Origin: Perognathus longimembris pacificus
Lineage: Eukaryota > Chordata > Mammalia > Rodentia > Heteromyidae
DNA length: 64,000 nt
Assembly: GCF_023159225.1 (NCBI RefSeq)
Contig: NC_063168.1
Location: 60,181,398 to 60,245,397, forward strand
Direction of reading: 5' to 3'
Part shown: one piece after another, positions 45,116 through 58,440 of the stretch
Numbering within the stretch: position 1 is the stretch's first letter
Layout of the letters: each line of letters starts with the position of its first letter
Program-made: the position numbers and the translations under genes
The notes under the pieces: model-generated
Seen by the model: only the letters and a program-made list of their open reading frames with translations
What the model was told of the DNA's origin: nothing
The model's database searches: none

Positions 45116-46089
45116 TATACTATTTTTCTTCAAAAAGCAACAGAAATTCTCAAATTCCTTGACATAAATGAATTCTTTCAGAATTTAGGAATTCTAGATC
45201 ACATGTTTTCTCCTTCAGCCATTCAAGTGAAAAGAGAATCCTCCTGATTATTAAAGCTCCAAGAAATACTTTCCATACCCGTTAAATTTCCAGGCCTGAA
45301 CTAAAGTAGAATTGAGGCTGCCAAATAGCTTAAACCACTGGTAACTTCAAATGAAGACCAAAAAAGCTGTAATGAGAATAAATATGAATTTTCAACTATG
45401 CAAACTATAATTTTTTTATTAGAAAAAGCCTCCCACAATCACTATGTAAAAAATCCAAAATGTAAACTAAATCATGGAATGAAAGAACAATAATGTAGGC
45501 AAAAGTTTCATTGGCAAGGGGGATCTGTAAGCACAGAAAGACTCTCAAGCTCAATATAATGCCTTCTAGAATATTGAAAAAAAACTAGATCTATTTTCAA
45601 ATAAACAAGGAGAAGGCAGAGCAAGAAATGGAGAGGACAAATTTAAACATAGAAATTGCTGATTCTAAGATATGAATACTTCTTAGGAACTCTCAGTGGG
45701 AACAGAGTACAGAGATGCAGACAAGTGATAGAGAGTTCCACACCAAACCCACCGTGGGTTATGGTAAGACAGGAAGTGAGGAGCTACCTTAGAAAGAGAA
45801 AGAGTGTACATCACTTTTAATTTTGCTGATTTGATGAATGTTGAAGTGCTTCTGATTTTTCCTTCAGATTGTTGTTCTTTCTCTCTACATGAGTCTTTAT
45901 TTGGAGCTTTTTTGTATAGCTCTAAGAGTATCCTTATTTGTATAATGCTACTATCTTGTTCATTCAAATGATGCAATTTTTGCTATTTTTATTTTGTAGT
46001 TTTAGATCCTTAGGGGAATAATGTTTCCTGTCATCAGTTTTATATTCTTTTTTTCTAAAAGAATACACTATGTTTTCCTTTACCTACAA
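45116..46089. other. Unassigned sequence
   Basis: No gene or repeat family is recognised. The 97-codon minus frame at 45683-45976 shows no domain. Confidence 0.5.
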
Positions 46090-46424
46090 TAACTTTATTT
46101 ATTTTTTAAATTAAATTGTACTGACAAGGTGATGTACAGAAGGGGTACAGTTACATAATAAGGTAGTGAGTACATTTCTTGTCTTATTTTTTTACACCCT
46201 CCCTCATTTTTCTTTCCCTTCCCTAGTTCAGATAAGCATATATACAATATTCAGTATACCAAAATCATATACAGTGACCACAGGGGGTATACCAAAGGAA
46301 ATTCACCTAGTACACTAAACATAACGACAACAATAAAATCCTCCTGTTTCTGTCTCTTAGAGTTCATTTTGCTTAGCCTCATCTTATATAATCATATGTA
46401 CATAACTGTTGAGCTATTCCTACA
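46090..46424 (-). repeat. L1 3' UTR fragment, antisense
   Basis: 'ctgacaaggtgatgtacaga', 'aggggtacagttacataata', 'gtacatttcttgtcttattt' and 'gttcattttgcttagcctca' are the reverse complement of the 3' UTR seen at 37540-37980. 5' truncated. Confidence 0.88.
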
Positions 46425-47811
46425 AAAACTTTAAATGTTCTTTTGATTAATTTATAAAGAAAGGATGTTAAGGTTTTTGCTATTTTTGTGACAGGTATCT
46501 TTCTAGTTTGTTTTATAACTATTTATTTAATGACATTATTGACACATAGAAAAAAGTTTAGTTTGTACAGTTATCCACCCATCCAATATTACTCATGTTT
46601 ATATCATTAGCAGGTGGCATGCCTGAGATTAGAACCCAGGCTTTCCAGACCCACAGCTCACGTGTTCAAATAATTTGCTAAGCAAAGTAAATTTAAATAA
46701 AGTCTTGATTTAGACTAAGGGGCTACGGTTAGGGATAGCAATTCATATATTTTTACCTTTGGCTTTGCGATTGCTCTATGGTTTTGCTACTATCAAAGTA
46801 TGTCTATCTACAGCAGTCTACTGCTTTTAATCTACTGGTTCATATACATGATAGTAAAAAAAAAGTCAGCTTTTCCAGGTCAATATAAACAAACTAGCTG
46901 ACTATTAAAATAACGTCTTTAGTTACTCAGGCTCCCTTCCTCTGATTACAGGGACTAAGGCTCTTTTCCAGGGAGTTGCCAAGAGTCCCATCTTTGGACA
47001 AATGAGGATTTTCCCCTTAGGGATTTCTAATAGAAGTTTGTTGAAGATGCTAAAATAATTTTCTTCAGTTTTCTAAATTCCTCAGGAGAAACTTTTCCAG
47101 TCAAAATTAGAAATAATCAGGGTGTTATTTTTGTAAAGATAAACAGCCTTATAGTTTTAGGTAAAAGCAGACTATTTTCATTTTTATAGAAAACAAAAAA
47201 CTATAGCCCAATACATATGTTTATAAGAAAAATACATAATTCACTTTATAGTTGTCTATGAAACAGGTTTCCATCAACTGAACCAAATGGAGTAAACCTT
47301 ATTTCCCCATTAAGTTCCACTTAAAATTATGTACTGTAGAATGAAATTTGGTCTACTGTTCAAAGATGCCCCCAGAGTACTTAAACTCACTTAAGAAAAA
47401 TGTCTATTTTTTCAACTGAGTCAATAAAAATGTATTTGAAATAACTCACATAATGAAAATTCTATATAAATAATTCCATACTCTGCTGCATTGAAAACAG
47501 ACCTATAACAACATAAATCTTAAATAATCCTTGCAATTAGCCCTACAATCCTTCCTCTTTAAGGTACTCCCTTAAAGGTACTTTAAGGTACTTATTTTTG
47601 GAAGGTACTCCCTTCCAAAAGCTTTCTAAAATCAATTCTTTTGTAGGAAAACTGCTTTAACTTATTTATACTCCTGAGGAACTCAGGAACTATTTATAAC
47701 TTAGTATTCTGTAAATAGTCTGAAGAAACTATTAATTCACAAATATTTATAACTTATTTATTCTGTGACTAATACCTGACAGCTTTTGTAGTCAGCAGTG
47801 GATACAGAAAT
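46425..47811. other. Unassigned AT-rich sequence
   Basis: No gene or repeat family is recognised. Short local repeats of 'aggtactccctt' occur near 47560 and 47605. Confidence 0.5.
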
Positions 47812-47829
47812 AGAAATTACACATATATG

Positions 47830-47938
47830 GGGGGAAGGGACAAGGTAACAAACAGTACAAGAAATGTATCCAATGCCTAACGTATGAAACTGTAACCTCT
47901 CTGTACATCAGTTTGACAATAAAAATTTGAAAAAAAAA
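47830..47938 (+). repeat. Minimal L1 3'-end insertion (about 109 bp)
   Basis: Only the last ~85 bp of L1 3' UTR plus a poly-A tail: 'gggacaaggtaacaaacagt', 'gtaacctctctgtacatcag' and 'gacaataaaaatttg'. The perfect 18-bp target site duplication 'agaaattacacatatatg' lies at 47812-47829 and 47939-47956. Nearly the same fragment is inserted at 62487. Confidence 0.95.
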
Positions 47939-47948
47939 AGAAATTACA

Positions 47949-47960
47949 CATATATGTATG

Positions 47961-47991
<31 letters not shown>
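47949..47991 (+). repeat. (TA)n / (CA)n microsatellite
   Basis: TATG/TA followed by (CA) about 11, starting in the 3' copy of the L1 target site duplication. Confidence 0.9.
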
Positions 47992-50900
47992 AATGGTCTC
48001 AAGAATCTAGTAGCAGGTATTGGTAGAAAAATAATTTTAATTCAGTGAGATAGACTTATTATTAAGCATAAACAACTACATAGGCATAAGAAAAGGACAA
48101 AAGACATTGTTAATTCTCTCTGGTAGAAAAATAATAAGAAATTCTTCAGAAAGGAAGTAACAGTTAAGATGAAACTTGAAGGCATGGTAGAAAACATAAT
48201 TATTAATAACTAACATTATTTCATTAACAAAGCTTATCAATTCGCTCTAATCTTCTTATCAGATACAGAATGTAGGTCCAAAATAATAAAGCAAATAGAT
48301 ATATTATTGCCTAAAATACAGCTACTTCAATCTTATGAATTATCCATATAGAGAGAATAATTTCACATGTCCTCTGCTTCCTACAATCTATGTTTTTTGG
48401 AAATGCAACTGAGCTGCTTATGGTTGACAACTCCATCTAGTGGTTGGTATGGGGAACATTACAATGTAGTGTTCTTGTCCCACTACCTATTTTCTTCCCA
48501 GTAGGAAACACTTAACAATCTTAACAATAATAACCTTTAGACATCGTCTTTACTTTTCCCCTTGATAGTTCACTATCACCAGAACACTGGCCTTAGCATA
48601 CAAATATTTTTTCATAGGTTCCCAACAAGTAGTTGTAGAACTAAGCTGTTCTTAATAGGAAATCACTAATACAAGGCTTTTGTATGACCCTTTCCCTGCT
48701 TCCTGAGCACTCTGACATTTATCATCTCATGGTTTTAGCTCGGTCATCTCAGTAGGAAGAGGAAAAACAATGTTGCATAATCCCCAGGATTCTTATTTGC
48801 TTGCATTCAAATACAGAGGGCTCTAAAAGAGGATGACCCTTCTCTATTACCAATTATTTGTTGAATAAATGACTACATTTCCTGTTCTTTTCAAATCCTT
48901 TATCTGTTATTTTAGGAACTTTTCTTCATTGTTGTATTACTAATGTACACACTTGGAGCTGAGCAAAAGGAGTCTAAACATTGTGATAATAAAGAATTAA
49001 CTAACTTCTACAGTTTATGAAGTAGTTAAAAAAAATCAAGAAACAAGTCAAATCCACAAGTCTCCATACACTTTTTCTTCATCTAATTTTGCTAGCCTTT
49101 TCTAAAAGTATTGATCTGGTATGTTTTCTTTAAATGTATTCAATTTCATTTTTCTATAAGTGTTTAATTCCTTGAGTTTCAATAGCATTAATTAGATTAT
49201 GAAAACAAGAGGGGAAGGGGAGAGAGATGGTCATACAGACCCACTTAGGCAAATGGCCTAACATTTAAAAACCAGGAATAGCAGGAAAATGTCATTGGGT
49301 CAAAAGTCTACATTTTCAAAAGAAGAATACAAAAAGAGTAAAGTGAGAAGGAAAAATGGCGACATTTGTACTTGCATTATAGATTTGCAAGGACAATGGA
49401 CCTAAATGTGACACTTGGAAGACCTTAACAGACTCGATAAAGACCTGAACAGATTCTCAACCTAAACTGTAGTCTGCTAATATGTACTTATTTCAGAAAG
49501 AACATAAAGCATATAAATACAAGAACTCTTGTTAAAGATCCATGGTTAAGCCTATCCCCCATAAACACACTTTGGAATTTTGGTCAAATTTTTAAATTGA
49601 ACTTTTTACTAATCTTAAGTATCTTGTCCAGTAAAATGCAAGGGTCTTCATGTATGATCTTCAGAAGTTTGTACTAGTTATTTTGACTATCCTCTGGGTC
49701 AAAAATAGACAAAATCCAGGGAAGGGCAAGACAAGGCAAATACAGAAGACAAAAGGAATATGGGATTTAATACATAAAATGTTAGTAAGAAAAAAATGAT
49801 GATGGTGTTTTCCAACTCCAGTTATTCAAGGCATTAATTATAACTACTGAATATGGCTCCTTCTACTCAGGATTTACCCTGCAATGCCTAAATAGCTATC
49901 ACTTCATCACCACAACTCCCTTGACCCACCAAATCACTTTTTCTGAAAGACTCTTGCTTCTCCAAGTTACAAGTGTCATTACCAAGAAAAGTGTCTAAGC
50001 TGAACTTAGACATATCATATTCAGCTCTAGGTTTTAAATCATTAAATAGGGAACTTAACACTGACCTCTGCTGCCAAGGTGTTGCATACTTGGTTTAATA
50101 TGGTATTTTAAGGCCTTCAGTTTAAAGACATTTGAGAAGCACAAAGTATCATTATCTTAATTACTATTATTACAAGGCTCCAGAGCTCAGACTAGCTATA
50201 TTCTAATGTCTAATGTACAAAGTAGTCATCTATGACCAAGGAAGGTGATTTTCAAGTGTCACATGTAGGTCCATTGTCCTTGAAAATCTATATGCAACTA
50301 CAAAAAGCACCAGTATCTTGGGCTTTGGTAGAACTATTAGAGTCTAACTTTCTGTTGAATTCCAGGGAAGGTACAGCTGTGCTCCTTCCTAGGTGCATCC
50401 TAGGCAGCAGTCAAATCAAAGATAGACTTGCAGAAAGCCCAAAATTCAAATATGTATTTCCTGGAAAAAAAGAGGTAATGACTCCAAAGTAGATTAGTGA
50501 ACAAACATCAAGGCAGAAGTTTCTCAAAGGTCAGTGTGTATTTGATTCCCTATAAAGTATGTGAAAGTGAAGACTCTGAGCTCTCCTCCCCATTCTAATA
50601 TGGTAGGCCTGGGATCCTATAGAATCTATACTGTTAACTAGTTTATAGAGTCTATACTATCAGTTCCCAAGGCTGGTGCTTTGGAGGTTCCAGAGAGTCA
50701 ACTAATAAAACACAAAACAGGTTCAGAATGCTCAACAAAGAGATTGAGAGGTCTGAAAGACAGTAATATCAAGTGAATATAGTTATTACTTTTTATCACA
50801 GATTCAATTAAATACAGTTTAAGAGGCTAAGACTGCAAATGATCCAATTAAAAGTCTTGACCAAAAACAAGTTGAGTTGAGAACAGTGTAAAAATGCCAT

Positions 50901-53619
50901 ATGATGAAAACACCATGTAATGAACAGAATAAGTTAGAATAATAAGCCTTCTAGACAGCAAGAATGGCTGAAAATACAGTTTGCCCTATATTTTCAAATG
51001 CACCAACTAGTAGGTATGGTAAACAACCGACCAATATAATGCCTCAGAAAGAAAGCATATGAGGGGGGAAACATTTGTGAATAAGCCTCTGTAAGGAGAA
51101 GCATCCAAGGAATAGGATCCAAAATCCTAATGTGTCTCTAAATTCTCAAATGCTAAAGTCACAGGGAGGAAAAAAAAAACTCTCTAAGTGAAATGTTAGG
51201 AGGTGTTAATGTATCAAAGTGTTACCCACTAAGAATAACACACAAAACTGCTCAAGTGATTGCTGCAAGGTTTTATTATGAAGACAAACAGGGACAGGAG
51301 AGAGAGAACTGAATGAAGGGAAGGATGGCTTTGTAGAGTAACACAACTATCCACCCACCCCTAAAACCCAGCCAAATGAAGACTGAGCTACTGGCAAGGA
51401 CTACTACTTAAACTTTATGTAAAACTTTAAGTCAAACTCCTTACATAGAACGAGCAAATAAAGTACAACTGTAATTAGCCTCAATGCCTGTTAGCTGTGA
51501 CCATTGATGGCTGAAATCATACCTTTTCCTTAAAGCCTCCTCTTCCTTAATTCCACAAGGGAAATTTGCCAACAACAATAGTGGTTTTAGTATTCTGGGA
51601 TTGTATTATTTTACAAACCCTAATCCCAATAATGCTGTTGGTGAAAAAAGCACGAGTTCACATAGAGGGAGAAGTTCCACTCATCCTTGGTTCTCTACAG
51701 TTCTTCCCCAAATTGGTTGCTTCACTGTACAACTCTATACCTCCCAGTCCCTCATCTCTCATCTCTCAGCCATCCCAATTTCCTCTGACATGTGAAAACC
51801 AAAGCAGGCTGAGACCTGACTTGGGAGGAAGGGGGAAGGGCCCTGGAAGCTGCAGGACATCTTTCTTGGGGAAGGGTTGACGGACAGATAAATCAAAGCT
51901 GGTGGTGCTGAGGCCACTGGCCAGGGCTGAGCAGCTCAGTACAGCAGTGGGTGTGAAAGATTCATTCAAGGAAGTGCTTTCTTTGAACACAGCCAGAACA
52001 TTCCAGAGCCCTGATGCACATGACCTCGCAATTCCAGGGGGCCCAGAGTGGCCAAAGACTGTAGGGATACAGGGCTCTTCAAATTCTTTTAGCAAGAGTC
52101 TAATCTTAATTAGGTGAGTGGCTGAGACTCAAGACTGTTCTTTCATGCATGGATGGATGGTGCTGTGGGCAGATTGTTATAGCTTAAATGTCTCAGGAAA
52201 ACATACATATTCAGAACATTTACTCATGTATTCTAACATGACAGATGCATGTGGATTCCTTCTTTAAAAAATCATCCTTTTGAAATAAAAGCAGTCCTTG
52301 GAAGGATGAGATTTATGACTTATTTGTAGCATTGTATAAGTCACTTGGTCATCCCACCATGCAAACCTGCCTATTCTCTGGGAGGTGTCAGTGCCCAAGA
52401 AAAGTGTATAAAGGAGTTCAATGTCCCACCAAGGGCCTGGAAGCATTCTTCTCCAAATAAATTGAGATGCTTACTATTAGGAAAATCCAGTAGTAGATTA
52501 GGCAACCAGTGCTAAAATTTTAATTTATCAAGGAAGGAACCAGTTATTTCTAAATCAGAGTTTATCTTAAGCTTTCTATGTAGTATCAATAATTAGTTAT
52601 TAGTTACAGCTCACTGAGAATCATAGGAAAATGTGAATATAGAGAGGAAAAGGCTGTCATTGTCATCTGTGCCAGTTACTTGACACCTTAAGAGCAATTG
52701 TCTGGCTGGAGCATGGAGGCAGGAACACAGCATCCAAAGTCATCTTGAGCAGTGAGAGCTATGGACACAGTGTCCCCAAGAAAAGGTAAAAATGAGGGCA
52801 TGCTTGCATTGGAACCAGCAGAATAAAGCCCTAAGTCACAGGTAGCATTAAGGACTTCCCTATTCTTCAACAAAATCAACTACTATACTGTCCTCAAATC
52901 TCACAATAACTCTACTCTCTTTTGGACCCCTATTTTCTTTATAAGAGTCAGAACTCCGGGAGCTGACAGCCCTAGGATCCCTACCAAAATGCTAATAAGC
53001 AAGTATATTGAATAGTGAGGTTTTCAAGTATATTCCTATTTTTAAAAGAGATACTTTGAAAATAATACATTCTAGGAAGATGAAGAATTAAAGAGCAATT
53101 GTTGGGAAGGTTATCCAGGTCAGCTCTTGTGTTGTTACAGGGGGCAGAATCCAAAGAAATGAGGGATTTACCACCGGAGGGTCACATGGCTAGAGCTTGT
53201 GGGGAAGGACCAGGGAACAGTACTCCTGCCTTTCTGGCAGCTGCTTTCTTCAGGGTCACCTGCCTTTCTGGGACAGAAGAAGCTTCCTAACTGCTCTTTA
53301 GTGGGGCTGGGGAAGCCATCTGGAAGGACCCTTCTTTAACCATCCCTAGAACACTTGCAGATTGCCTTCGGTCAACTGGGTTACAATTTCTAACTCACAT
53401 CAGAACTTGACCTTGAGAGGAAGGAGAACAGAGGAAGTTCACTACTTCTGGAAAAAGAAAGGTATGCTGGTGCCCTCTTCACCTTTTGTCCCCCATCACC
53501 ATGTGTCTAAAGTGTTCTGGTGTTACTATAAGCTTTCAATGGCAAGAGGAAACCATGTGGGAAAGTACACAAGGTCCCATGGAATCAGGGAGGACTTGCC
53601 AGTATCCTTTCTACTTTTC
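47992..53619. other. Unassigned sequence, 5.6 kb without recognised interspersed repeats
   Basis: No SINE, L1, LTR or gene is recognised. 51560-52120 is more GC-rich than the rest and holds overlapping frames of 104 and 109 codons on opposite strands. Neither has a domain I know. 51225-51600 loosely resembles an antisense LTR ('gcaaggttttattatgaaga'). Confidence 0.5.
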
Positions 53620-53775
53620 ACTTGCAGTGTAATTAACTTCACTATACCATAGTTGCTTCATTGTACAATATAAAACCTCACCTACTTCATATAATCTTTG
53701 AAAGGATGAAATGAGGTCATATATGTAAAGCATCTGCACAGTACTTGGTTCACATGAGCTCCACAAAATGTATTC
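53620..53775 (+). repeat. MIR SINE fragment
   Basis: Sense MIR order: 'gttgcttcattgtacaatat', 'aaaacctcacctacttcata', 'gaaaggatgaaatgaggtca' and 'gtaaagcatctgcacagtac'. Confidence 0.7.
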
Positions 53776-56700
53776 TCTCCTTCCCTCTTCTACTGTTAAT
53801 ATTTTAGAGAAGTAATTTAACCAGCCTCTCCTATGTAATGGAAGATAATAGATGCTTTGGATGAAAAGGCACTATATAAAACAAAATATGATTATTAACT
53901 ATCAAGATGAATACCTGAAGGCATTCATTCACTTTATAAAATATGCAAAGGTACTAATTCACTAATAAATACACTATGGCAAAAGATTGTCCTAAGGTAC
54001 CAATTTGCAGAGAAGAGAGATGTGCCTAGAATGCTAACTGAAGCATCCAGTGAGGGAAGTCAGTTCTTTCCTTGAGAGGTTTAGTCAGAATCCCCAAACA
54101 GGCAACCATCCACTGAGGAAGCAGCTGAACTACTGCAACAGCAGTATGGGTGTGTATATAGTGTGAGAGAAGCTTGGGCCTGGAAGCCCAATGCTCTCAT
54201 TCTCATTCTGAAGGGATGGGTTGTGAGAGTGAGCAAGCCCTGGAGCATATCTAGGCATTAACTTTAACTCTGAAAATGAGGGATAAAAATATTTATCCAG
54301 ATTAAAAGATAATAGCTGAGACAGCATTTCATAGGGCAGGCAGGAAGCACAATATAACTGTAAAACTAAATTACTGTCACTGAGACAGCATACAAACATA
54401 GAAAATAAAAGAGTAAAATAAGGAAGTCCCAAAGCATGATGACAAGACAGGAGGGAAGCCATTACTCTGACTGAGAGGACACCAAATGAGGGTTCCAAAG
54501 ATGCAGCATCAAAGAGCTAAGGACCATGTGGCCAGTATCGGTAGCCAACAGTATCTACTATGCCAAAGGAATAGAACAGGCACAATGCTCAAGTAATACT
54601 CAGCTTAATTTTTTAAAAAACCACAATAATCATGCTGTAACCATTTTCATTCCTATTTTCCCATCAGTACAATGGGCCTTGGATTCCATAAATCCTACCT
54701 TTCATGTGATACATGACATCATACACCAGAGAGATACCTTGTTATTAATCTTCAATAGTCTAGATGATGGGGTAAAAAGCTTTTGTGTTGCTCTGCATGA
54801 CAGCTGTCCACACAGACCATTTACAGAGACATCATTTATTGAAAAGACACTTAGAAGAAAGGTGCTCACTCCAATGACAGTTTTGTTTCTGAGATGTGGA
54901 GTGAGTACCATAAATAATAAGGGAAAGTTGCTCTGTGCAGTTCAAGGTAACAGTCCAGTAGCAAGAGACAGCATGGCTGTTGTTTGCCTTGTACTTCTAC
55001 TTTATACAGAGAAGATCTGACTGTGTTTTGGGATTCTCTTGGTATAAGGACTTGTATTGGGTATACTGAGTGGATCCAGTCTCCTACAGCTAGATCACAG
55101 TTGGCTCATCTCCCAACAAGATAAGCTGTTCAACTGACAGCCTCCAAATGGAAAAAAAGATTTGAGTTTTTTCCCTCAAAAGGTAGCGAAGCAGGCACTT
55201 GGCTTGATGGACTCCTTCAGTACATCTAGTTTCCTTGGTAACCTAACTATGTACTAAATGGTTTCCATGGTAAAACATGTTCCAGAGTCCAAATAACCAA
55301 CCTACACATACAATTTGGAATGTAATTTATTAGTGGGGAACTGCCCACACTTGAAAAATTTAGCAAGCTTAAGGAATAGTGTGGGATCAAGGCAGATGTT
55401 TCTGTAGGGCCCCTTTGAAGACACTGTATCAGACAAGGGGTTAGGGAATTCTCGAGCCAAACATAAAGTGTGCCAGACTGAGCTCTATGACACTATTTCT
55501 GCAGTACACAATCTACATCCTTCCAAGAGATGAGATCTTGATCTGAAAGCAATGAGCCAGACAACCACAGAATAAAAGTAGAGCATTTATGGGATTCCTA
55601 GAAATTTCTTCTAAGAACAGATACAAACTGTCAAGCAGCCCCACAAGGTAATTTACTTCACCGTTTGGAACTTAAAGGAAAAGAAGTTATTACCTTTGGC
55701 AATGGAGATGATAACTCTCTCTTTGTGAGGCATATAGAAATGTATATAGACATATCAAGTGCCCTCAAGTAGCGAGGCGTTACTTATCAAGCCAGCGGCA
55801 GTCGAGGATGCCAAATACTCTGCACAATATAGGACAGAGCCACACAACAAAATGAATGACAGCAATGCATCACAAAGATGTGAGGTTACATAAGCAAGTG
55901 ATATAGTTAGAAATTATTTGTCAAAGTGAAAAGTAAAACAACTTTAAATTTTAAGATAGGACACTACTCTAAAATGCAGTGGTGAGTAGAGGTTCTACAT
56001 TTATCTTCCCAAAACTTGAGAATTTGGGCAGAAGACAGCATTTGGATTTGTGCCCTGTTGGTCTTCAAGATGTTAGCCTTTCAAATGTTGGGAGAATCTT
56101 TTAATAAGGCTATAAAAAACAGACCCCCAAAATATTCACTACTCTGTACCAACAAGGCCTGTTAAGAAAGTGAACTGATTAGTAAACATTTATCTGTGGA
56201 CTGGAAAGCAGAAAGAAAGATCAAAGATACCAATGGAGAGACTCACTTTAAATGTGGTACTCAGTAGACAGCTGTGACCTTCCTGTGATTAAGAAAGATG
56301 GAGGATGGAAGAGTTTATGGCTTGTACGACCTGATAGTACTGAGGGCCTGAGTTTAAGGGGAAGACAGAATCAGAATAGCTGGTGAGTACTAAAGGGTAC
56401 AATATATTTTTTCAATTTCCAGTTGTTATAGTTGCATTTTTAAAAATGTACAGTGTCATAAGTGATGCATTCCTTAAAGATTAGGCATAGATAAAAGTAG
56501 ATTTTTGAGGGTTCCTAAAGGATAATGAGAGAAGACTGGTACTCAACTGGGGGTTATCTAGATTGGGGGTTTGGTGGATACTGCTGAGATCTATGATGTA
56601 GAAGCCAGGAATGCTAAGTCTTTCATTGTGTAGGGAAAAAAACCTCAAGAAGTAATCCACTTCAAAGGGTCAATAATGTCAAGGTTGAGAGACCATGTAG

Positions 56701-57144
56701 TAGATGAGGAGGATTATAAAATGGTACTTTAATTATCAAATGTTCAGCGGTCCCACAAAGAACACATTCATTATATATGGAGCAAAGGTTCCACCAAAAA
56801 GTGTGATGGTGATCAGTGTTTTTGTAACCATCTAGAAAATCTCTTCCAATTTGATTGTTCTCCCTTTTTTTAGAGTAATTTTATTTAATAATTAAAATAC
56901 ATATTCACACTGATAAGAACTAAAACATGACCAATATTTCCTTTGACCTCCACTGTCAATCTTACTACTGTCAAACTGCCTAAATTTAAATAGTGGTATG
57001 TCTAAGGCAAGTTTCTGACTCTCTGAACCTATTTCATCACCTACAAAATGGAAGAAATAAAAATAACTGACCTCACAGAGCTGTTGGGAGGACTGAATAC
57101 CAACAAAGCCCCACAACTTTGAAAGCAACAATCAAATGCTAAGG
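53776..57144. other. Unassigned sequence, 3.4 kb, includes the longest open frame
   Basis: No repeat recognised. The frame at 54526-55020 (plus, 164 codons) is the longest in the window. It has no signal peptide, domain or composition that suggests a real protein. One frame of this length is about what chance predicts for 64 kb at this base composition, so I do not call a gene. Confidence 0.5.
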
Positions 57145-57475
57145 ATAACTTCTTTAAGAGGCAGCAGTAGTGGCTCACATCTTTAATACTCAGGAAGCAG
57201 AGATTGGGAGGATCGCATTTCAAAGTGAGCCTGCAGCCTCCCATCTCAATTAACAGCTAGGTGTGGTGGTTAGTGCCTAATTAGCCCAGCTATATTGGGA
57301 AGTAAACAGAAGGATCACTGTCCAGGCTGGCCTAGGCAAAAAATGAAGCCCTGTCTCAAACATAAAAAGAGGAAAACAGGCGAGAGCTGTGGCTCAAGTA
57401 GTAGAGGGCCTGCCTAGCAAGACTGAAGACCTGAGTTAAAGCTCCAGAACACTGCTCTACCAAAAGAAAAAAGAA
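57145..57475 (+). repeat. Trimeric composite SINE: B1 + B1 + ID-like tail
   Basis: The first B1-type unit is about 57145-57248 ('gtggctcacatctttaatac'). The second is about 57255-57370 ('gctaggtgtggtggttagtg', 'ccaggctggcctaggcaaaa'). The ID-like tail is about 57383-57460 ('gctgtggctcaagtagtaga', 'gggcctgcctagcaagactg', 'gacctgagttaaagctcc'). Same arrangement as 1798-2385. Confidence 0.75.
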
Positions 57476-57587
57476 ACAGCATGCCTGTATTTTTGTACAT
57501 AACAAGTTTAAAGCTTTTAAAATTTAATGAAATGTTCAACAATAAAAATAAAATGTTTAAAATATGTGACTAAAGTGCTCACTAGTA

Positions 57588-57820
57588 GGCAGGGCACCAG
57601 TGGCTCAAGCCGTATTCCTACTCAGAAGGCTGAGATCCAGAAAATTGTGGTCTTTAACTAGCCAGAGCAGTTAAGTTAGATGGAGTCTGTAAGACTCCAT
57701 ATCCAAAATAACTAGTAAAAAAGCAGGCTTGGAGTCCATGGTTCATGTTGCAAGAGTGCCAGCTAAGCAAGCTTAGTGAGTCTGAGGCCCTGAGTTCAAA
57801 CCTCAGTATTACAAAAAAAC
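57588..57820 (+). repeat. Composite B1/ID-type SINE with ID-like tail
   Basis: The B1 half has 'gcaccagtggctcaagccgt' and 'gactccatatccaaaataac'. The tail has 'gcaagagtgccagctaagca', 'agcttagtgagtctgaggcc' and 'ctgagttcaaacctcagtat', which keep the ID-like anticodon-arm region. Confidence 0.8.
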
Positions 57821-57852
57821 TTTTCAATAGTGTTTGGCCACTGTTAGTTTCT

Positions 57853-57854
<2 letters not shown>

Positions 57855-57902
<48 letters not shown>

Positions 57903-57907
57903 ACACT
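57855..57907 (+). repeat. (CA)n microsatellite
   Basis: About 20 CA units, one CTCA interruption, then a short CA extension. Confidence 0.96.
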
Positions 57908-58061
57908 CCCCTTAGAGAAATATCTGACATGGTTTTTATGTTTACTATTTAAAAACTGATTTACTTTTATTGTATTATCTTAGCAAATTTTCAACACCAG
58001 TATTGTTAATTATAGTCCTCATGTTGTACATTTGTAAATTTATAGGTGACTTTGCTGCATT

Positions 58062-58168
58062 TGCTTTGTTTTTGAGTCAGGATGTCGCCCAAGCTGATTT
58101 CGAACTCATTATCCTACTTCAGCCTCCCATGTACTAGGATTATAGATGTGTACTACTATGCCAAGCTT
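58062..58168 (-). repeat. B1-type SINE monomer
   Basis: 'tttgagtcaggatgtcgccc', 'aagctgatttcgaactcatt' and 'ctaggattatagatgtgtac' in antisense B1 order. Confidence 0.85.
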
Positions 58169-58169
58169 T

Positions 58170-58440
58170 CCTTCTGTAAATGTATTTATCCCATATCAAT
58201 GCAAGTTTGTACTCTCTACTCTAATTTTGTCCAATTTCCTTGATTTCCTCAACCTTAGTAACTTAAGTCTATTCTCTTATTTATGTACTAAAAATTTAAA
58301 GATTAGATTCCCCCATTTAAGTGAGATCATGAGTGTTTTCCTTCCTATACCTGGCTACTTTCTTTTAATATAAGGCCATTTCCAGGTCCATGTATGTTGC
58401 TGAAAATTGTAGTTCCTCCCTTTGTGAAGCTGAGGACTAT

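Noticed and set aside
47560..47625. Repeated 'aggtactccctt' motif
   Set aside because: Only two short copies in AT-rich sequence, too little to call a structured element.
51225..51600. Possible antisense LTR
   Set aside because: It has a TTTATT motif and LTR-like layout, but no TG...CA ends, no target site duplication and no family match that I can see.
51560..52120. GC-richer block as a possible exon or promoter
   Set aside because: Opposite-strand frames of similar length, no CpG island, no recognisable protein and no clear splice sites.
54526..55020. 164-codon open frame, the longest in the window
   Set aside because: No domain, motif, signal peptide or family recognised. With this base composition and six frames over 64 kb, one frame of this length is about what chance gives. 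No splice or promoter context was seen.
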